Source of the DNA: Oryzisolibacter sp. LB2S
GTDB lineage: Bacteria > Pseudomonadota > Gammaproteobacteria > Burkholderiales > Burkholderiaceae_C
DNA: 64,000 bases
NCBI RefSeq assembly: GCF_040732315.1
Contig: NZ_CP160388.1
Span: forward strand, 656,501 to 720,500
Direction of reading: 5' to 3'
Below the pieces are notes generated by a model. That model was not told where the DNA came from, did no database searches, and saw only the letters and a program-made list of their open reading frames with translations. Positions 54,878 through 64,000 of this stretch are shown one piece after another (positions within the stretch are counted from its first letter, which is position 1; every line of letters begins with the position of its first letter). The position numbers and the translations under genes are program-made.

Positions 54878-56059
54878 TCAGAGCCCCGCCGCTGCACGCA
54901 GGGCGGCCGCCTTGTTGGTGCGCTCCCAGGTGAACTCGGGCTCCTCGCGGCCGAAGTGGCCGTAGGCGGCGGTCTTGGCGTAGATCGGGCGCAGCAGGTC
55001 CAGCATCTGGATGATGCCCTTGGGGCGCAGGTCGAAGTGCTCGCGCACCAGCTCGGCGATCTTGTCGTCGGCGATCACGCCCGTGCCCTCGGTATAGACG
55101 GTGACGTTCATGGGCCGCGCCACGCCGATGGCGTAGGCCACCTGCACCTGGCATTGGCGCGCCAGGCCGGCGGCGACGATGTTCTTGGCCACGTAGCGCG
55201 CGGCGTAGGCGGCGCTGCGGTCGACCTTGGTCGGATCCTTGCCGGAGAACGCCCCGCCACCGTGCGGGCAGGCGCCGCCGTAGGTGTCGACGATGATCTT
55301 GCGCCCCGTGAGGCCGCAGTCACCCTGCGGGCCGCCGACGACGAAGCGGCCCGTGGGGTTGATCAGGTACTTGGTGTCCTTGAGCCACTCGGCGGGCAGC
55401 ACGGGCTTGATGATCTCCTCGATGATGGCCTCGGTGAAGCTGGCCTTCATCTTGGTGGCGCTCTCGCTCTGGTCGGGGCTGTGCTGGGTGGACAGCACCA
55501 CGGTGTCGATCGAGTGCGGCTTGCCGTCGACATAGCGCATGGTCACCTGGCTCTTGGCGTCGGGGCGCAGGAAGGGCAGGCGGCCGTCCTTGCGCAACTG
55601 GGCCTGGCGCTCGACCAGGCGGTGCGCGTAGTGGATGGGCGCGGGCATGAGCTCGGGCGTCTCGTCGCAGGCGTAGCCGAACATCAGGCCCTGGTCGCCG
55701 GCGCCGGTGTTCAGGTGGTCGTCGCTCGCGTGGTCCACGCCCTGGGCGATGTCGTTGCTCTGCTTGTCATAGGCCACGAGCACGGCACAGCCCTTGTAAT
55801 CGATGCCGTAGTCGGTGTTGTCGTAGCCGATGCGGCGGATGGTGTCGCGCGCCACCTGGATGTAGTCCACATGGGCGTTGGTGGTGATCTCGCCGGCGAG
55901 CACGACGAGGCCGGTGTTGGTCAGCGTCTCGGCCGCGACGCGCGAGCGCGGATCCTGTTCGAGGATGGCATCGAGGATGGCATCGGAGATCTGGTCCGCC
56001 ACCTTGTCGGGATGGCCTTCAGAGACCGATTCGGAAGTGAAGAGGAAGTCGTTCGCCAT
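54878..56059 (-). CDS. metK: S-adenosylmethionine synthetase
   Basis: Makes S-adenosylmethionine from methionine and ATP. The 393-residue protein has [16 protein letters not shown], the [12 protein letters not shown] motif that binds ATP and the P-loop-like [19 protein letters not shown]. The gene is at the end of the 136-bp divergent region with an LpxL-type acyltransferase gene. A degenerate interspersed repeat overlaps the upstream region at 56062-56109. No riboswitch was recognised. Confidence 0.98.
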   Translation of the reverse strand: MANDFLFTSESVSEGHPDKVADQISDAILDAILEQDPRSRVAAETLTNTGLVVLAGEITTNAHVDYIQVARDTIRRIGYDNTDYGIDYKGCAVLVAYDKQSNDIAQGVDHASDDHLNTGAGDQGLMFGYACDETPELMPAPIHYAHRLVERQAQLRKDGRLPFLRPDAKSQVTMRYVDGKPHSIDTVVLSTQHSPDQSESATKMKASFTEAIIEEIIKPVLPAEWLKDTKYLINPTGRFVVGGPQGDCGLTGRKIIVDTYGGACPHGGGAFSGKDPTKVDRSAAYAARYVAKNIVAAGLARQCQVQVAYAIGVARPMNVTVYTEGTGVIADDKIAELVREHFDLRPKGIIQMLDLLRPIYAKTAAYGHFGREEPEFTWERTNKAAALRAAAGL

Positions 56060-56061
56060 TT

Positions 56062-56109
56062 GAAAATAAACTCCGGTGTTTGCAGCATTTGGGCGTTGCC
56101 CATAGCTTT
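56062..56109. repeat. Degenerate interspersed repeat upstream of metK
   Basis: AAAATAAACTCCGGTG, spacer, GGCGTTGCCCATAGCTTTT. Ends and the GGCGTTGCC core match, the left half is eroded. Confidence 0.45.
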
Positions 56110-56195
56110 TCGGAGCCCTGTGGCGAACGCTTTAGCAGTTGTGTTTAACGTCGCCCTGCAAGTTGCTCATTTAACTCGGCGACCCCGTCATTCTA

Positions 56196-57065
56196 ATGCC
56201 TTCGCTTTTTCGCCTGTTTTCTGCACTGCCGTTGTGGTTGCTCCATGCCATCGGCGCGGTGCTGGGGTGGGTGGCGTTCCTTGCGTCGCCCACCTACAGG
56301 CGGCGCTTCGTGGCCAATGCCGCGCGTGCCGGCTATGCGTTCTGTCAGGTGCGCCCGGCCGTCGCGCACGCCGGGCGTATGGTGGCCGAGGCTCCGCGCC
56401 TGTGGCTCGCGTCCGAGACGCCCGCATGTGAAATTCGCGGCGCCGACTGTGTGGAGCGGGCCTGGGCCGCGGGCCGCGGCATCGTGTTCCTCACGCCGCA
56501 TGTCGGCTGCTTCGAGATGTCGGTGCAGGCCGCCGCGGGGCGCTGGGCGCCGCAGCACGGCCCCATCACCATCCTGTACCGCCCGGCGCGCCAGCGCTGG
56601 CTGGCCGAGCTCATGCGCACGGCGCGCAACCGCCCGGGCATTGCGGCCGTGCCGACCACGTTGCAGGGTGTGCGCCAGATGATCAAGGCCCTGCGCGCGG
56701 GCCGCGCCGTGGGTCTGTTGCCCGACCAGGTGCCGCCCCAGGGCCAGGGCCTGTGGTCGCCGTTCTTCGGGGCGCAGGCCTACACCATGACGCTGGCCGC
56801 GCGCCTGGTGCAGCAGACGGGCGCGGCCGTTGTCCTGGCGCGCTGCGAGCGTCTGCCGCGCGGCAGCGGCTATCGGCTGCACCTGCAGGACTTGCCCGAG
56901 CCGCTCGCGCCTACACTCGACGCCGCCGTGCTGCAGATCAATCAAGCCATGGAACAACTCATTCGCCAAAGCCCCGAGCAATACCTGTGGGGCTACGCAC
57001 GCTACAAGCAACCGCGCACCGAGGCGCACACCAGCGCCGCGCCGGCCGACGAGGGCCGGGCATGA
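56196..57065 (+). CDS. LpxL-type lauroyl acyltransferase, first of tandem pair
   Basis: Predicted lipid A late acyltransferase of the LpxL/HtrB family, at the cytoplasmic face of the inner membrane. The 289-residue protein has an N-terminal membrane segment (PLWLLHAIGAVLGWVAFLA) and the catalytic HX4E motif HVGCFE (H102, E107), then GLLPDQVPPQGQG for substrate contact. Its stop overlaps the next start (ATGA). Two such genes side by side suggest two acylation steps with different chain preference. Confidence 0.9.
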   Translation: MPSLFRLFSALPLWLLHAIGAVLGWVAFLASPTYRRRFVANAARAGYAFCQVRPAVAHAGRMVAEAPRLWLASETPACEIRGADCVERAWAAGRGIVFLTPHVGCFEMSVQAAAGRWAPQHGPITILYRPARQRWLAELMRTARNRPGIAAVPTTLQGVRQMIKALRAGRAVGLLPDQVPPQGQGLWSPFFGAQAYTMTLAARLVQQTGAAVVLARCERLPRGSGYRLHLQDLPEPLAPTLDAAVLQINQAMEQLIRQSPEQYLWGYARYKQPRTEAHTSAAPADEGRA

Positions 57066-57931
57066 CGACGCGCGTGGCCGTCGCATTCATGGGGCTGCTC
57101 GCGCGGCTGCCGCTGTCCTGGCTGCGGGCGCTGGGCTGGCTCATAGGCCGGCTGCTGTTCGTGCTCGCCGCGCCGCGGCGCAAGGTGGCGCTGCGCAACC
57201 TGGAGCTGTGCTTTCCCGACGTGCCCGAGGCCCAGCGCCGCGCCTGGGCGCGCGAGAGCTTTGTCGTGTTCTGCCAGACGTTTCTGGATCGCAGCTGGCT
57301 GTGGTCGGGCTCGGAGGCGCTGGTGCGCTCGCGTGTGAAGCTCACGGGCGCCGTGCACGAGCTGGACGGCGACACGCCCACCATCGTCTTCGCTCCGCAT
57401 TTCTACAGCATGGATGCGGGCGGCCTGGCGCTGCCGCTCAATACCGCGCGTGAGTTCACGTCCATCTTCGCCACCAACCCCGACCCGGCGCTCGATGCCT
57501 GGTTCATGGCCGGGCGCCAGCGCTTTGGCAATGTGCGCATGCTCAACCGCGCCGACGGCGTCAAGCCCATCATCGCCTGCCTGCGCAAGGGCGGGCTGCT
57601 GTACCTGCTGCCGGACATGGACTATGGCCGCAACGACTCGGTCTTCGTGCCCTTTTTCGCCATGCCCGAGGTGGCCACGATCCCGTCACTGTCGCGCTTT
57701 GCGCGCCTGGGCCGGGCCAAGGTCGTGGCGCTGTACAGCCGCATGACCCCCGAAGGCTATGAGGCGGTGCTGACGCCGGCCTGGGAGAACTTTCCCACCG
57801 AGGATCATGTGGCGGACACCGCGCGCATGAACCGCGAGCTCGAGGCCGCCATCCGCACCATGCCCGCGCAGTACTACTGGGTGCACAAGCGCTTCAAGAC
57901 GCGGCCCGAGGGGCAGGAATCGGTTTATTGA
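57062..57931 (+). CDS. LpxL-type acyltransferase, second of tandem pair
   Basis: Second acyltransferase of the same family, 289 residues, with N-terminal membrane segment (LGWLIGRLLFVLAAP) and catalytic HX4D motif HFYSMD (H113, D118), then LLPDMDYGRNDSVFVPFF. ATG 57062 overlaps the previous stop; the longer open frame upstream is within the first gene. The two differ strongly in sequence, so they are not a recent duplication. Confidence 0.9.
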   Translation: MTTRVAVAFMGLLARLPLSWLRALGWLIGRLLFVLAAPRRKVALRNLELCFPDVPEAQRRAWARESFVVFCQTFLDRSWLWSGSEALVRSRVKLTGAVHELDGDTPTIVFAPHFYSMDAGGLALPLNTAREFTSIFATNPDPALDAWFMAGRQRFGNVRMLNRADGVKPIIACLRKGGLLYLLPDMDYGRNDSVFVPFFAMPEVATIPSLSRFARLGRAKVVALYSRMTPEGYEAVLTPAWENFPTEDHVADTARMNRELEAAIRTMPAQYYWVHKRFKTRPEGQESVY

Positions 57932-57983
57932 TGTTTTTGGCCTCCAGCGCTTGATAGGCAAGCGTCAGTAGCTAGCATTTTCA
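57932..57983. repeat. Interspersed repeat, copy 11 (after the acyltransferase pair)
   Basis: TTTTTGGCCTCCAGCGCTTG, spacer, GCAAGCGTCAGTAGCTAGC and ATTTT. It starts just after the stop codon of the second acyltransferase gene. Confidence 0.82.
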
Positions 57984-58010
57984 TTGCACAGGTAGCGAAC
58001 CTATTGACCC

Positions 58011-58097
58011 CGTCATCCCCGCGCAAGCGGGGATCCAAAGCGGTGACGAGGCAACTGCTTGTGTAGCGCCTGGATCCCCGCTTGCGCGGGGATGACG
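58011..58097. repeat. REP-like facing pair before engB
   Basis: 26-bp unit (58011-58036) and exact reverse complement (58072-58097), starting CGTCATCCCCGCGCAAGCGG. Between the two repeat families nothing else is seen in the 220-bp gap. Confidence 0.85.
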
Positions 58098-58151
58098 GAG
58101 GGTTTTGCAAGCACCGCGTGCAATCAACAGGTCTCGCTACTTGAGCCGTTC

Positions 58152-58868
58152 TTACGGCAAATCGGGTGCGGGTGCGGGTGCGGCGTCGGCGGCTTCGGCC
58201 AGCGGGGGATGCGCCCATTGCCACAGCAGCTGCGCCACATCCTCCACGCCCTGGCGCTTGAGGGCCGAGAACATGCGCACCTCGCCGCCGCCGGCGTTGA
58301 GTCGGGTGATGGACAGGGCCCTGGCCTGCTCCGAGCGCGTGAGCTTGTCGGCCTTGGTGAGCAGCACCAGGAACTTGAGGCCCTGCTCGACACGCGGACG
58401 CACGATCTCGAGCAGCGCCTCGTCGAGCTCGGTGAGCCCCAGGCGCGGGTCGCACAGCAGCACGATGCCTGTGAGGCCCTGGCGGCTCACCAGGTAGTTG
58501 GCCATGACCTGCTGCCAGCGCTGCTTGTCCGAGCGCGAGACGGCCGCGTAGCCGTAGCCGGGCAGGTCGGCCAGCACGGCGTCGGTGGCGCCCTGCTTGC
58601 CCAGGGCGAACAGGTTGATGTGCTGGGTGCGCCCCGGTTTCTTGGAGGCAAAGGCCAGCTGTCGCTGCTGCGTGAGGGTGTTGATGCAGGTGGACTTGCC
58701 GGCGTTGGAGCGGCCGACGAAGGCGATCTCGGGCACGTCGATGGCGGGCAGCTGGTGCAGTTGGGCTGCGGTGGTCAGAAAGCGCGCGGTGTGCATCCAT
58801 CCCAGGGCCGCCTTGGCGTCGGGCAGGGTGCCGGTCACGGCCGCGGCAGTGGGTGGCTTGGTGGGCAT
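58152..58868 (-). CDS. engB: Ribosome biogenesis GTPase EngB/YihA/YsxC
   Basis: Small essential GTPase acting in 50S subunit assembly. The 238-residue protein has G1 GRSNAGKS in EIAFVGRSNAGKSTCINTL, G3 DLPGYGYA, G4 TKAD and G5 SALK. The ATG at 58868 (MPTKPPTAA) is used; the open frame continues upstream toward cytochrome c4. It is divergent from the cytochrome c4 gene, 83 bp away. Confidence 0.95.
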   Translation of the reverse strand: MPTKPPTAAAVTGTLPDAKAALGWMHTARFLTTAAQLHQLPAIDVPEIAFVGRSNAGKSTCINTLTQQRQLAFASKKPGRTQHINLFALGKQGATDAVLADLPGYGYAAVSRSDKQRWQQVMANYLVSRQGLTGIVLLCDPRLGLTELDEALLEIVRPRVEQGLKFLVLLTKADKLTRSEQARALSITRLNAGGGEVRMFSALKRQGVEDVAQLLWQWAHPPLAEAADAAPAPAPDLP

Positions 58869-58951
58869 AGTTTGATGTATTCGAACTGGAACAATTCGGG
58901 GCGCATTGTAGAATCGCGGGGTTTTGCGCATATAAGACAAGAACCCTCGAT

Positions 58952-59572
58952 ATGAAGTTGCTCGCCTCCCTGTTCACGGCTGCCGCGCTGGCAGCTTCCG
59001 CCGTTACCTCCTTCGCGCAGCAGGCGCCCGCCAAGCCCGACCTGGCCAAGGGCGAGGCCAGCTACGCGGCGGTGTGCGCCGCCTGCCACGCGGCGGACGG
59101 CAATTCCACCATCGCGGCCAACCCGTCGCTGGCGCAGCAGCATCCGGAATATCTGGTCAAGCAGCTGCAGGAGTTCAAGTCGGGTAAGCGTGCCGACGCC
59201 GTCATGCAGGGCATGGCCGCCATGCTGAGCGACGACGACATGCGCAACGTGGCCGCCTGGCTGGCCTCGCAAAAGGCCAAGGAAGGCTTTGCCAAGGACA
59301 AGGATCTGGTCGCCCTGGGCGAGCGCATCTACCGCGGCGGCATCCAGGATCGCAAGATCGCCGCCTGCGCGGGTTGCCACAGCCCCAACGGCGCGGGCAT
59401 CCCCTCGCAATACCCGCGTCTGTCGGGTCAGCATGCGGACTACACCGTCAAGCAGCTCACGGACTTCCGCGACGGCAAGCGCGGCAACAACATCCAGATG
59501 CGCGACGTGGCCGCCAAGCTCAACGACCGCGAGATCAAGGCCGTGTCCGACTACATTGCCGGGTTGCGTTGA
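58952..59572 (+). CDS. Cytochrome c4-type diheme cytochrome
   Basis: Periplasmic electron carrier. The 206-residue protein has a cleavable signal peptide (MKLLASLFTAAALAASAVTS, cleavage near FAQ-QA) and two class I heme sites, CAACH (42-46) and CAGCH (139-143), each followed by a Met ligand region (MAAML and the QMRD segment). Two-heme c4 proteins feed terminal oxidases. The gene is followed by a terminator and then the cytochrome c maturation genes resB-ccsB. Confidence 0.93.
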   Translation: MKLLASLFTAAALAASAVTSFAQQAPAKPDLAKGEASYAAVCAACHAADGNSTIAANPSLAQQHPEYLVKQLQEFKSGKRADAVMQGMAAMLSDDDMRNVAAWLASQKAKEGFAKDKDLVALGERIYRGGIQDRKIAACAGCHSPNGAGIPSQYPRLSGQHADYTVKQLTDFRDGKRGNNIQMRDVAAKLNDREIKAVSDYIAGLR

Positions 59573-59641
59573 TACATATCAAGGCCGTAGGGGTGCTGGG
59601 CGGCGTGCAGGGAACCTTGCGCCGATAATCGCACCCAAGGC

Positions 59642-59677
59642 TGGGCGGGCACATCTGAACGGGTGGCCCGCCTTTTT
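59642..59677 (+). terminator. Terminator after cytochrome c4
   Basis: GGCGGG/CCCGCC stem (59644-59649 with 59667-59672) extended by partial pairing, followed by five T residues. Separates cytochrome c4 from resB, which starts 24 bp later. Confidence 0.75.
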
Positions 59678-59700
59678 CACATCCGGGCTTTCGCTTCTTC

Positions 59701-61881
59701 ATGTCTGACACCTCCCAGCGCCATGGCCATGCGCCGCGCTCGCCCGCCACGCGCTCGCTGACCGAGCTGCTGGCGTCCATGCGCTTTGCGATCGCGCTCC
59801 TGACGGTGATCTGCATCGCCTCGGTCATAGGCACCGTGCTCAAGCAGCATGAGCCGGTGAACAACTACGTGAACCAGTTCGGGCCGTTCTGGGCCGAGCT
59901 GTTTCTCGCGCTCAAGCTCAATGCCGTCTACAGCGCCTGGTGGTTTCTGCTGATCCTGGGCTTTCTGGTGGTGAGCACCTCGCTGTGCATTGCGCGCCAC
60001 GCGCCCAAGTACCTGGCCGATCTGCGCAACTACAAGGAGAACATCCGCGAGCAAAGCCTGCAGGCCTTTCACCACAAGACCAGCGCCCATCTGGACGGGG
60101 AGGGCACCGAGGCCGCGGCGCAGCGCATCGGCCGCCAGCTCGTCTCGGGTGGCTGGAAGGTGCGCCTGCAAAGGCGCCAGACGCCGGCCGGCGATGGCTG
60201 GATGGTGGCGGCCAAGGCCGGAGCGGCCAACAAGCTCGGCTACATCGCCGCGCACAGCGCCATCGTGCTCGTGTGCCTGGGGGGCTTGCTCGATGGCGAC
60301 CTCATGGTGCGCGCGCAGATGTGGTTTGGCGGCAAGACGCCGTTTTCGGGCGGCGGCTTCATTGCCGACGTCAAGCCCGAGCATCGCCTGTCGGCCAGCA
60401 ATCCCACTTTCCGCGGCAACCTGGTGGTGACCGAGGGCAAGACCGCCGCCACGGCCATATTGAGCCAGTCCGACGGCATCCTGCTGCAGGAGCTGCCGTT
60501 TGCCGTGGAGCTCAAGAAATTCGTCGTCGAGCATTACTCCACGGGCATGCCCAAGCTGTTTGCCAGCGACATCGTGATCCATGACTTGGCCACGGGCCAG
60601 ACCACGCCGGCGCGGGTGGAGGTCAACCATCCGGTGAGCTACGGCGGGGTGCAGATCTACCAGTCGAGCTTTGACGACGGCGGCTCCGAGGTCAAGCTCC
60701 ATGCGCTGCCGCTGGTGCCCGGCGGCACGCCGTTCGACGTGGAGGGCGTGATCGGCGGCTCCACCGAACTCAAGAACGCGGTCACCGGCGAGGCCATGAC
60801 GCTGGAGTTCACGGGCCTGCGCGTGCTCAACGTCGAGAACTTCGGCGACGACGGCAGCGGCTCGGGCGTGGACGTGCGCAAGGTGGACCTGCGCAGCTCG
60901 ATCGAGTCGCGCCTGGGTGCGGGCAACAAGACCGTGACCAAGCGCGAGCTGCGCAACGTCGGCCCGAGTGTGAGCTACAAGCTGCGCGACGCCTCCGGCC
61001 AGGCGCGCGAGTACAACAACTTCATGCTGCCCGTGGACACGGGCGATGGCCAGCCCGTGTTCATGCTGGGCGTGCGCGAATCGCAGGCCGAGCCCATGCG
61101 CTACCTGCGCGTGCCCGTCGATGCCGAGGGCCGCATGGACGGCTTTGTGCGCCTGCGCCAGGCGCTCGGCGACCCGGCGCTGCGCGAGCTGGCCGTGCGC
61201 CGCTATGCGGCCCAGGCCGTGGACCCGGCCCGCAGCGATCTGGCCGAGCAGCTGGCGCAGTCCGCGGGGCGTGCGCTGGCCCTGTTTGCGGGCGACGCGC
61301 CCGCACCGGGCACGGCGGCGCTGGAGAAGGTGGCCGCCGTCAACGGTCGCCCGCTCGCGGGCCTGCCGGCGATCTCGGAGTTCATGGAGGCCAATGTGCC
61401 CGCGGGCGAGCGCGAGCGCGCCGCCGAGGTGCTCATGCGCATCATGAACGGCGCGCTGTTCGAGCTCGCGCAGATCACGCGCGAGCGCGCGCAGCTGCCG
61501 CCGCTGCCGCGCGACGAGAAGACCCAGGCCTTCATGACGCAGGCCGTGCTCTCGCTCAGCGACTCCCAGGCCTATCCGGCGCCGCTGGTGTTCGAGCTGG
61601 CCGACTTCAAGCAGATTCAGGCCAGCGTCTTCGAGGTCGCCCGAGCCCCTGGCAAGAACGTGGTGTATCTGGGCTGCGCGCTGCTGATCCTCGGCGTTTT
61701 TGCCATGCTCTACGTGCGCGACCGGCGCCTGTGGGTCTGGCTGGCGCCGGGCGGCGACGGCGCGCAGGCAACGATGGCGCTGTCGGCCAACCGCAAGACG
61801 CTGGACACGGACCGCGAATTCGCACAGCTACGCACCCAGCTACTGGGTGCCAGCCAACCCCCCGATGGAGGTCAACCATGA
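59701..61881 (+). CDS. resB: Cytochrome c biogenesis protein ResB
   Basis: System II cytochrome c maturation: ResB with CcsB delivers heme to apocytochromes in the periplasm. The 726-residue protein has membrane spans near residues 30-50, 70-100, 170-190 and 660-680 and a large periplasmic domain between the last two, the usual ResB topology. KYLADLRNYKENIREQSLQA and VSYGGVQIYQSSFDDGGSE are conserved. The stop overlaps the ccsB start (ATGA), so the two proteins are coupled. Confidence 0.93.
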   Translation: MSDTSQRHGHAPRSPATRSLTELLASMRFAIALLTVICIASVIGTVLKQHEPVNNYVNQFGPFWAELFLALKLNAVYSAWWFLLILGFLVVSTSLCIARHAPKYLADLRNYKENIREQSLQAFHHKTSAHLDGEGTEAAAQRIGRQLVSGGWKVRLQRRQTPAGDGWMVAAKAGAANKLGYIAAHSAIVLVCLGGLLDGDLMVRAQMWFGGKTPFSGGGFIADVKPEHRLSASNPTFRGNLVVTEGKTAATAILSQSDGILLQELPFAVELKKFVVEHYSTGMPKLFASDIVIHDLATGQTTPARVEVNHPVSYGGVQIYQSSFDDGGSEVKLHALPLVPGGTPFDVEGVIGGSTELKNAVTGEAMTLEFTGLRVLNVENFGDDGSGSGVDVRKVDLRSSIESRLGAGNKTVTKRELRNVGPSVSYKLRDASGQAREYNNFMLPVDTGDGQPVFMLGVRESQAEPMRYLRVPVDAEGRMDGFVRLRQALGDPALRELAVRRYAAQAVDPARSDLAEQLAQSAGRALALFAGDAPAPGTAALEKVAAVNGRPLAGLPAISEFMEANVPAGERERAAEVLMRIMNGALFELAQITRERAQLPPLPRDEKTQAFMTQAVLSLSDSQAYPAPLVFELADFKQIQASVFEVARAPGKNVVYLGCALLILGVFAMLYVRDRRLWVWLAPGGDGAQATMALSANRKTLDTDREFAQLRTQLLGASQPPDGGQP

Positions 61882-63212
61882 ACACCGCCACCACGACGCT
61901 GACCCTGAACGAAGGCTACTTCGCGCGCCGCAACTGGCTGGACTGGCTGTTTGCGCTGGTGACGGTGGTCGGCGGCCTGTACACGCTGCAGCGCTACGGC
62001 AGCGCCATGGACATGTATGAGAAGGGCATTCTGCTCGCCAGCATCCCGGGCGCCATCTGGCTGGGCTGGTTCTGGCGGCCGCTGCGCATCCTGATGCTGG
62101 CCGTCGCCGCCTGCTCGCTGCTGGCCATAGGCCTGTACCAGAACAATGGCGTGGGCGACCTCACGCGCTCCGAGACGGTGTTCGGCCTCAAGTACTTCCT
62201 GTCGAGCCAGTCCGCCATTCTGTGGATGAGCATGCTGTTCTTCATGAGCACGGTGTTCTACTGGGTCGGCATGTTCTCGCGCGGCCAGGGCCAGACCATG
62301 ATGCGCATAGGCTCGCGCATCGCCTGGGTGGCCGTGGCCCTGGCGCTGATCGGCACCATGGTGCGCTGGTACGAGAGCTACCAGATCGGCCCCGACATCG
62401 GCCATGTGCCGGTGAGCAACCTCTACGAGGTGTTCGTCATGTTCTGCTGGATGACGGCCCTGTTCTACCTCTACTACGAGCAGCAGTATCAGACGCGCGC
62501 GCTCGGCGGCTTTGTGATGCTGGTGGTGAGCGCCGCCGTGGGCTTTCTGCTGTGGTACACGGTGGTGCGCGAGGCGCACGAGATCCAGCCCCTGGTGCCG
62601 GCCCTCAACAGCTGGTGGATGAAGCTGCATGTGCCCGCCAACTTCATCGGCTACGGCACGTTTGCGCTCTCGGCCATGGTGGCGTTCGCCTACCTCATCA
62701 AGCAGCAGGCGCAGGAGACGCGCTGGTACAAGCTCGCGCCGCTGTGGCTGCTGGGCGTGGTGCTGTGTTTCGAGCCCATCGTCTTCCGCCAGGGGGCGAC
62801 CGAGGGCGGCAGCGCCTACTGGATGGTGTATTTCGGCATCTCGGCGCTGATCGTGGCCGGCATTCTGCTCGCGCGCCGGCGCATCGCCGAGGGCCTGCCC
62901 GCGCTGCAGGTGCTTGACGACGTGATGTACAAGTCCATCGCCGTGGGCTTTGCCTTCTTCACCATCGCCACCGTGCTCGGCGCGCTCTGGGCGGCCGAGG
63001 CCTGGGGCGGCTACTGGAGCTGGGACCCCAAGGAAACCTGGGCACTCATCGTCTGGCTCAACTACGCGGCCTGGCTGCACATGCGCCTCATGAAGGGGTT
63101 GCGCGGCACCATGTCGGCCTGGTGGGCGCTGGTCGGCCTGGTCGTCACGACCTTTGCCTTCCTCGGCGTGAACATGTTCCTGAGCGGGCTGCACAGCTAC
63201 GGTGCGCTGTAA
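61878..63212 (+). CDS. ccsB: Cytochrome c heme attachment protein CcsB/ResC
   Basis: Partner of ResB, heme exporter and ligase. The 444-residue protein has about eight spans, external histidines in KLHVPANFIGYG and HEIQPLVPAL, and the heme-binding WWD motif WGGYWSWDPKETWALIVWL. ATG 61878 overlaps the resB stop by four bases; the long open frame upstream is within resB. Confidence 0.94.
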   Translation: MNTATTTLTLNEGYFARRNWLDWLFALVTVVGGLYTLQRYGSAMDMYEKGILLASIPGAIWLGWFWRPLRILMLAVAACSLLAIGLYQNNGVGDLTRSETVFGLKYFLSSQSAILWMSMLFFMSTVFYWVGMFSRGQGQTMMRIGSRIAWVAVALALIGTMVRWYESYQIGPDIGHVPVSNLYEVFVMFCWMTALFYLYYEQQYQTRALGGFVMLVVSAAVGFLLWYTVVREAHEIQPLVPALNSWWMKLHVPANFIGYGTFALSAMVAFAYLIKQQAQETRWYKLAPLWLLGVVLCFEPIVFRQGATEGGSAYWMVYFGISALIVAGILLARRRIAEGLPALQVLDDVMYKSIAVGFAFFTIATVLGALWAAEAWGGYWSWDPKETWALIVWLNYAAWLHMRLMKGLRGTMSAWWALVGLVVTTFAFLGVNMFLSGLHSYGAL

Positions 63213-63259
63213 AAATGTGAGCTGCTGCCGTATGTTCTGTGGAACTTTGACGGTGTATT

Positions 63260-63304
63260 GAGTTTCAGAGTGCCAACTGGCATGCGCTGGCAGCTATTGT
63301 TTTT
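63260..63304. repeat. Interspersed repeat, copy 12 (before msrP)
   Basis: Right half TGCGCTGGCAGCTATTG and a T run match well; left half (GAGTTTCAGAGTGCCAAC) is diverged. It lies 17 bp before the msrP ribosome binding site. Confidence 0.65.
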
Positions 63305-63333
63305 GCGGCCGGCAGCCGTTTTGGAGGCATTCC

Positions 63334-64000
63334 ATGCACATTCCCAACCGCCACAACGGCTTCGATCACCCGCGCGCGAGCGAGATCACGCCGCGCCCCG
63401 TCTATGAAGAGCGCCGCGCCCTGCTGCGTCTGCTGGCCGCGGGTGCCGGTGGGGCGGCACTTGCCGCTTGGGCCGGGCGCGAGGCGCTGGCCCAGCAGGG
63501 CCGCCCGGGCAGGCTGGCTGCGCTGCCCGGTGCGCGCTCTGCCGTCGCGGGCGCCGTGACCATGGAAAAGCTCACGGACTACAAGGACGCGAGCAGCTAC
63601 AACAACTACTACGAGTTCGGCACCGACAAGTCCGACCCCGCGCGCAACGCCCATACCCTGAAGACGCGGCCCTGGACGGTGGAGGTCGAGGGTCTGGTCG
63701 CGAGGCCCCGGCGCTTCGACATCGACGAGCTGCTGAAACTGAGCCCGCAGGAGGATCGCATCTACCGCCTGCGCTGCGTGGAGGGCTGGTCCATGGTCAT
63801 TCCCTGGGTGGGCTATTCGCTGGCTGAGCTGATCCGCCGCGTGCAGCCCCTGGGCAGCGCCAAATATGTGGAGTTCGTCACCCTGGCCGACAAGTCCGTC
63901 ATGCCTGGCGTGGGCAGCCGCATCCTCGACTGGCCCTACACCGAGGGCCTGCGCCTGGACGAAGCCATGCACCCGCTGACCCTGCTGGCCTTTGGCATGT
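63334..64000 (+). CDS. msrP: Protein-methionine-sulfoxide reductase catalytic subunit MsrP, 3' truncated
   Basis: Periplasmic molybdoenzyme that repairs oxidised methionine, formerly YedY. The visible 222 residues run off the window end. A twin-arginine-type signal is present ([20 protein letters not shown], residues about 25-44), followed by [19 protein letters not shown] and the molybdenum-ligand cysteine in [27 protein letters not shown] lies seven bases before the ATG at 63334. Its heme-carrying partner MsrQ would be expected beyond the window. Cytochrome genes just upstream fit a shared envelope redox theme. Confidence 0.93.
   Translation, partial: MHIPNRHNGFDHPRASEITPRPVYEERRALLRLLAAGAGGAALAAWAGREALAQQGRPGRLAALPGARSAVAGAVTMEKLTDYKDASSYNNYYEFGTDKSDPARNAHTLKTRPWTVEVEGLVARPRRFDIDELLKLSPQEDRIYRLRCVEGWSMVIPWVGYSLAELIRRVQPLGSAKYVEFVTLADKSVMPGVGSRILDWPYTEGLRLDEAMHPLTLLAFGM

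Noticed and set aside
56060..56195. SAM or SAH riboswitch upstream of metK
   Set aside because: I looked for the SAM-I, SAM-II, SAM-IV and SAH core patterns and saw none; the region contains an eroded interspersed repeat instead.

Overview
The window is ordinary chromosome from a GC-rich betaproteobacterium, most likely a member of the Comamonadaceae (Acidovorax/Alicycliphilus/Comamonas/Delftia type). The evidence is family-level: strong G/C third-position bias, near-leaderless genes preceded by TACAAT-like boxes, the hexR/tal-pgi and yqiA-RNB-tonB-aroE-mtgA gene orders, and a genus-style short interspersed repeat. There is no rRNA, tRNA, CRISPR array, prophage, insertion sequence or integrase that I can support. 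Genus was not established.

Layout. 1-9.5 kb: nitrate/nitrite assimilation, with nirB (cut by the window edge), nirD and nasA on the plus strand, converging on nasT-nrtA-nrtB-nrtD on the minus strand. Between nasT and nrtA lie a sigma-54 promoter, two ANTAR-type hexaloop hairpins and an intrinsic terminator, so transport should need both NtrC-type activation and NasT antitermination. 9.7-16.4 kb: ruvC, then a six-gene minus-strand run (yqiA, RNB ribonuclease, tonB-like, aroE, mtgA, small membrane protein). 16.4-29 kb: rodA, tldD, aroG with a Phe/Tyr/Trp leader-peptide attenuator, mpl, a TlpA-type thioredoxin, accB-accC, prmA, a DUF3426 zinc-ribbon protein, a PfkB kinase and a lysine/alanine-rich histone-H1-like protein. 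29.8-34 kb: class Ia ribonucleotide reductase nrdA-nrdB behind two NrdR boxes. 34-39 kb: pilS-pilR-ampD and cytochrome c assembly protein ypjD, divergent from ffh. 41.5-47.5 kb: hexR divergent from tal-pgi, then groES-groL under a perfect CIRCE element.

47.7-53.5 kb is the least ordinary part: five same-strand genes encoding a TTC38-like TPR protein, a fusion of a winged-helix/BTAD regulator to an alpha/beta hydrolase, a fatty-acid-hydroxylase-type di-iron membrane enzyme, a PHB-depolymerase-family esterase and another alpha/beta hydrolase. It looks like a self-regulated ester/lipid-processing operon; I do not know a named system with this make-up. 53.8-64 kb returns to core genes: NMN adenylyltransferase-Nudix fusion, metK, two overlapping LpxL-type acyltransferases, engB, cytochrome c4, resB-ccsB and the start of msrP.

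Two repeat families run through the window. One is a roughly 45-55 bp semi-palindromic element found between genes, inside operons, and in frame inside four coding regions (nrtB, aroE, tldD, pgi). The other is a 26-bp REP-like element in facing pairs in intergenic spaces. All searches and structure predictions here were done by eye; positions of weak copies and promoters are approximate.
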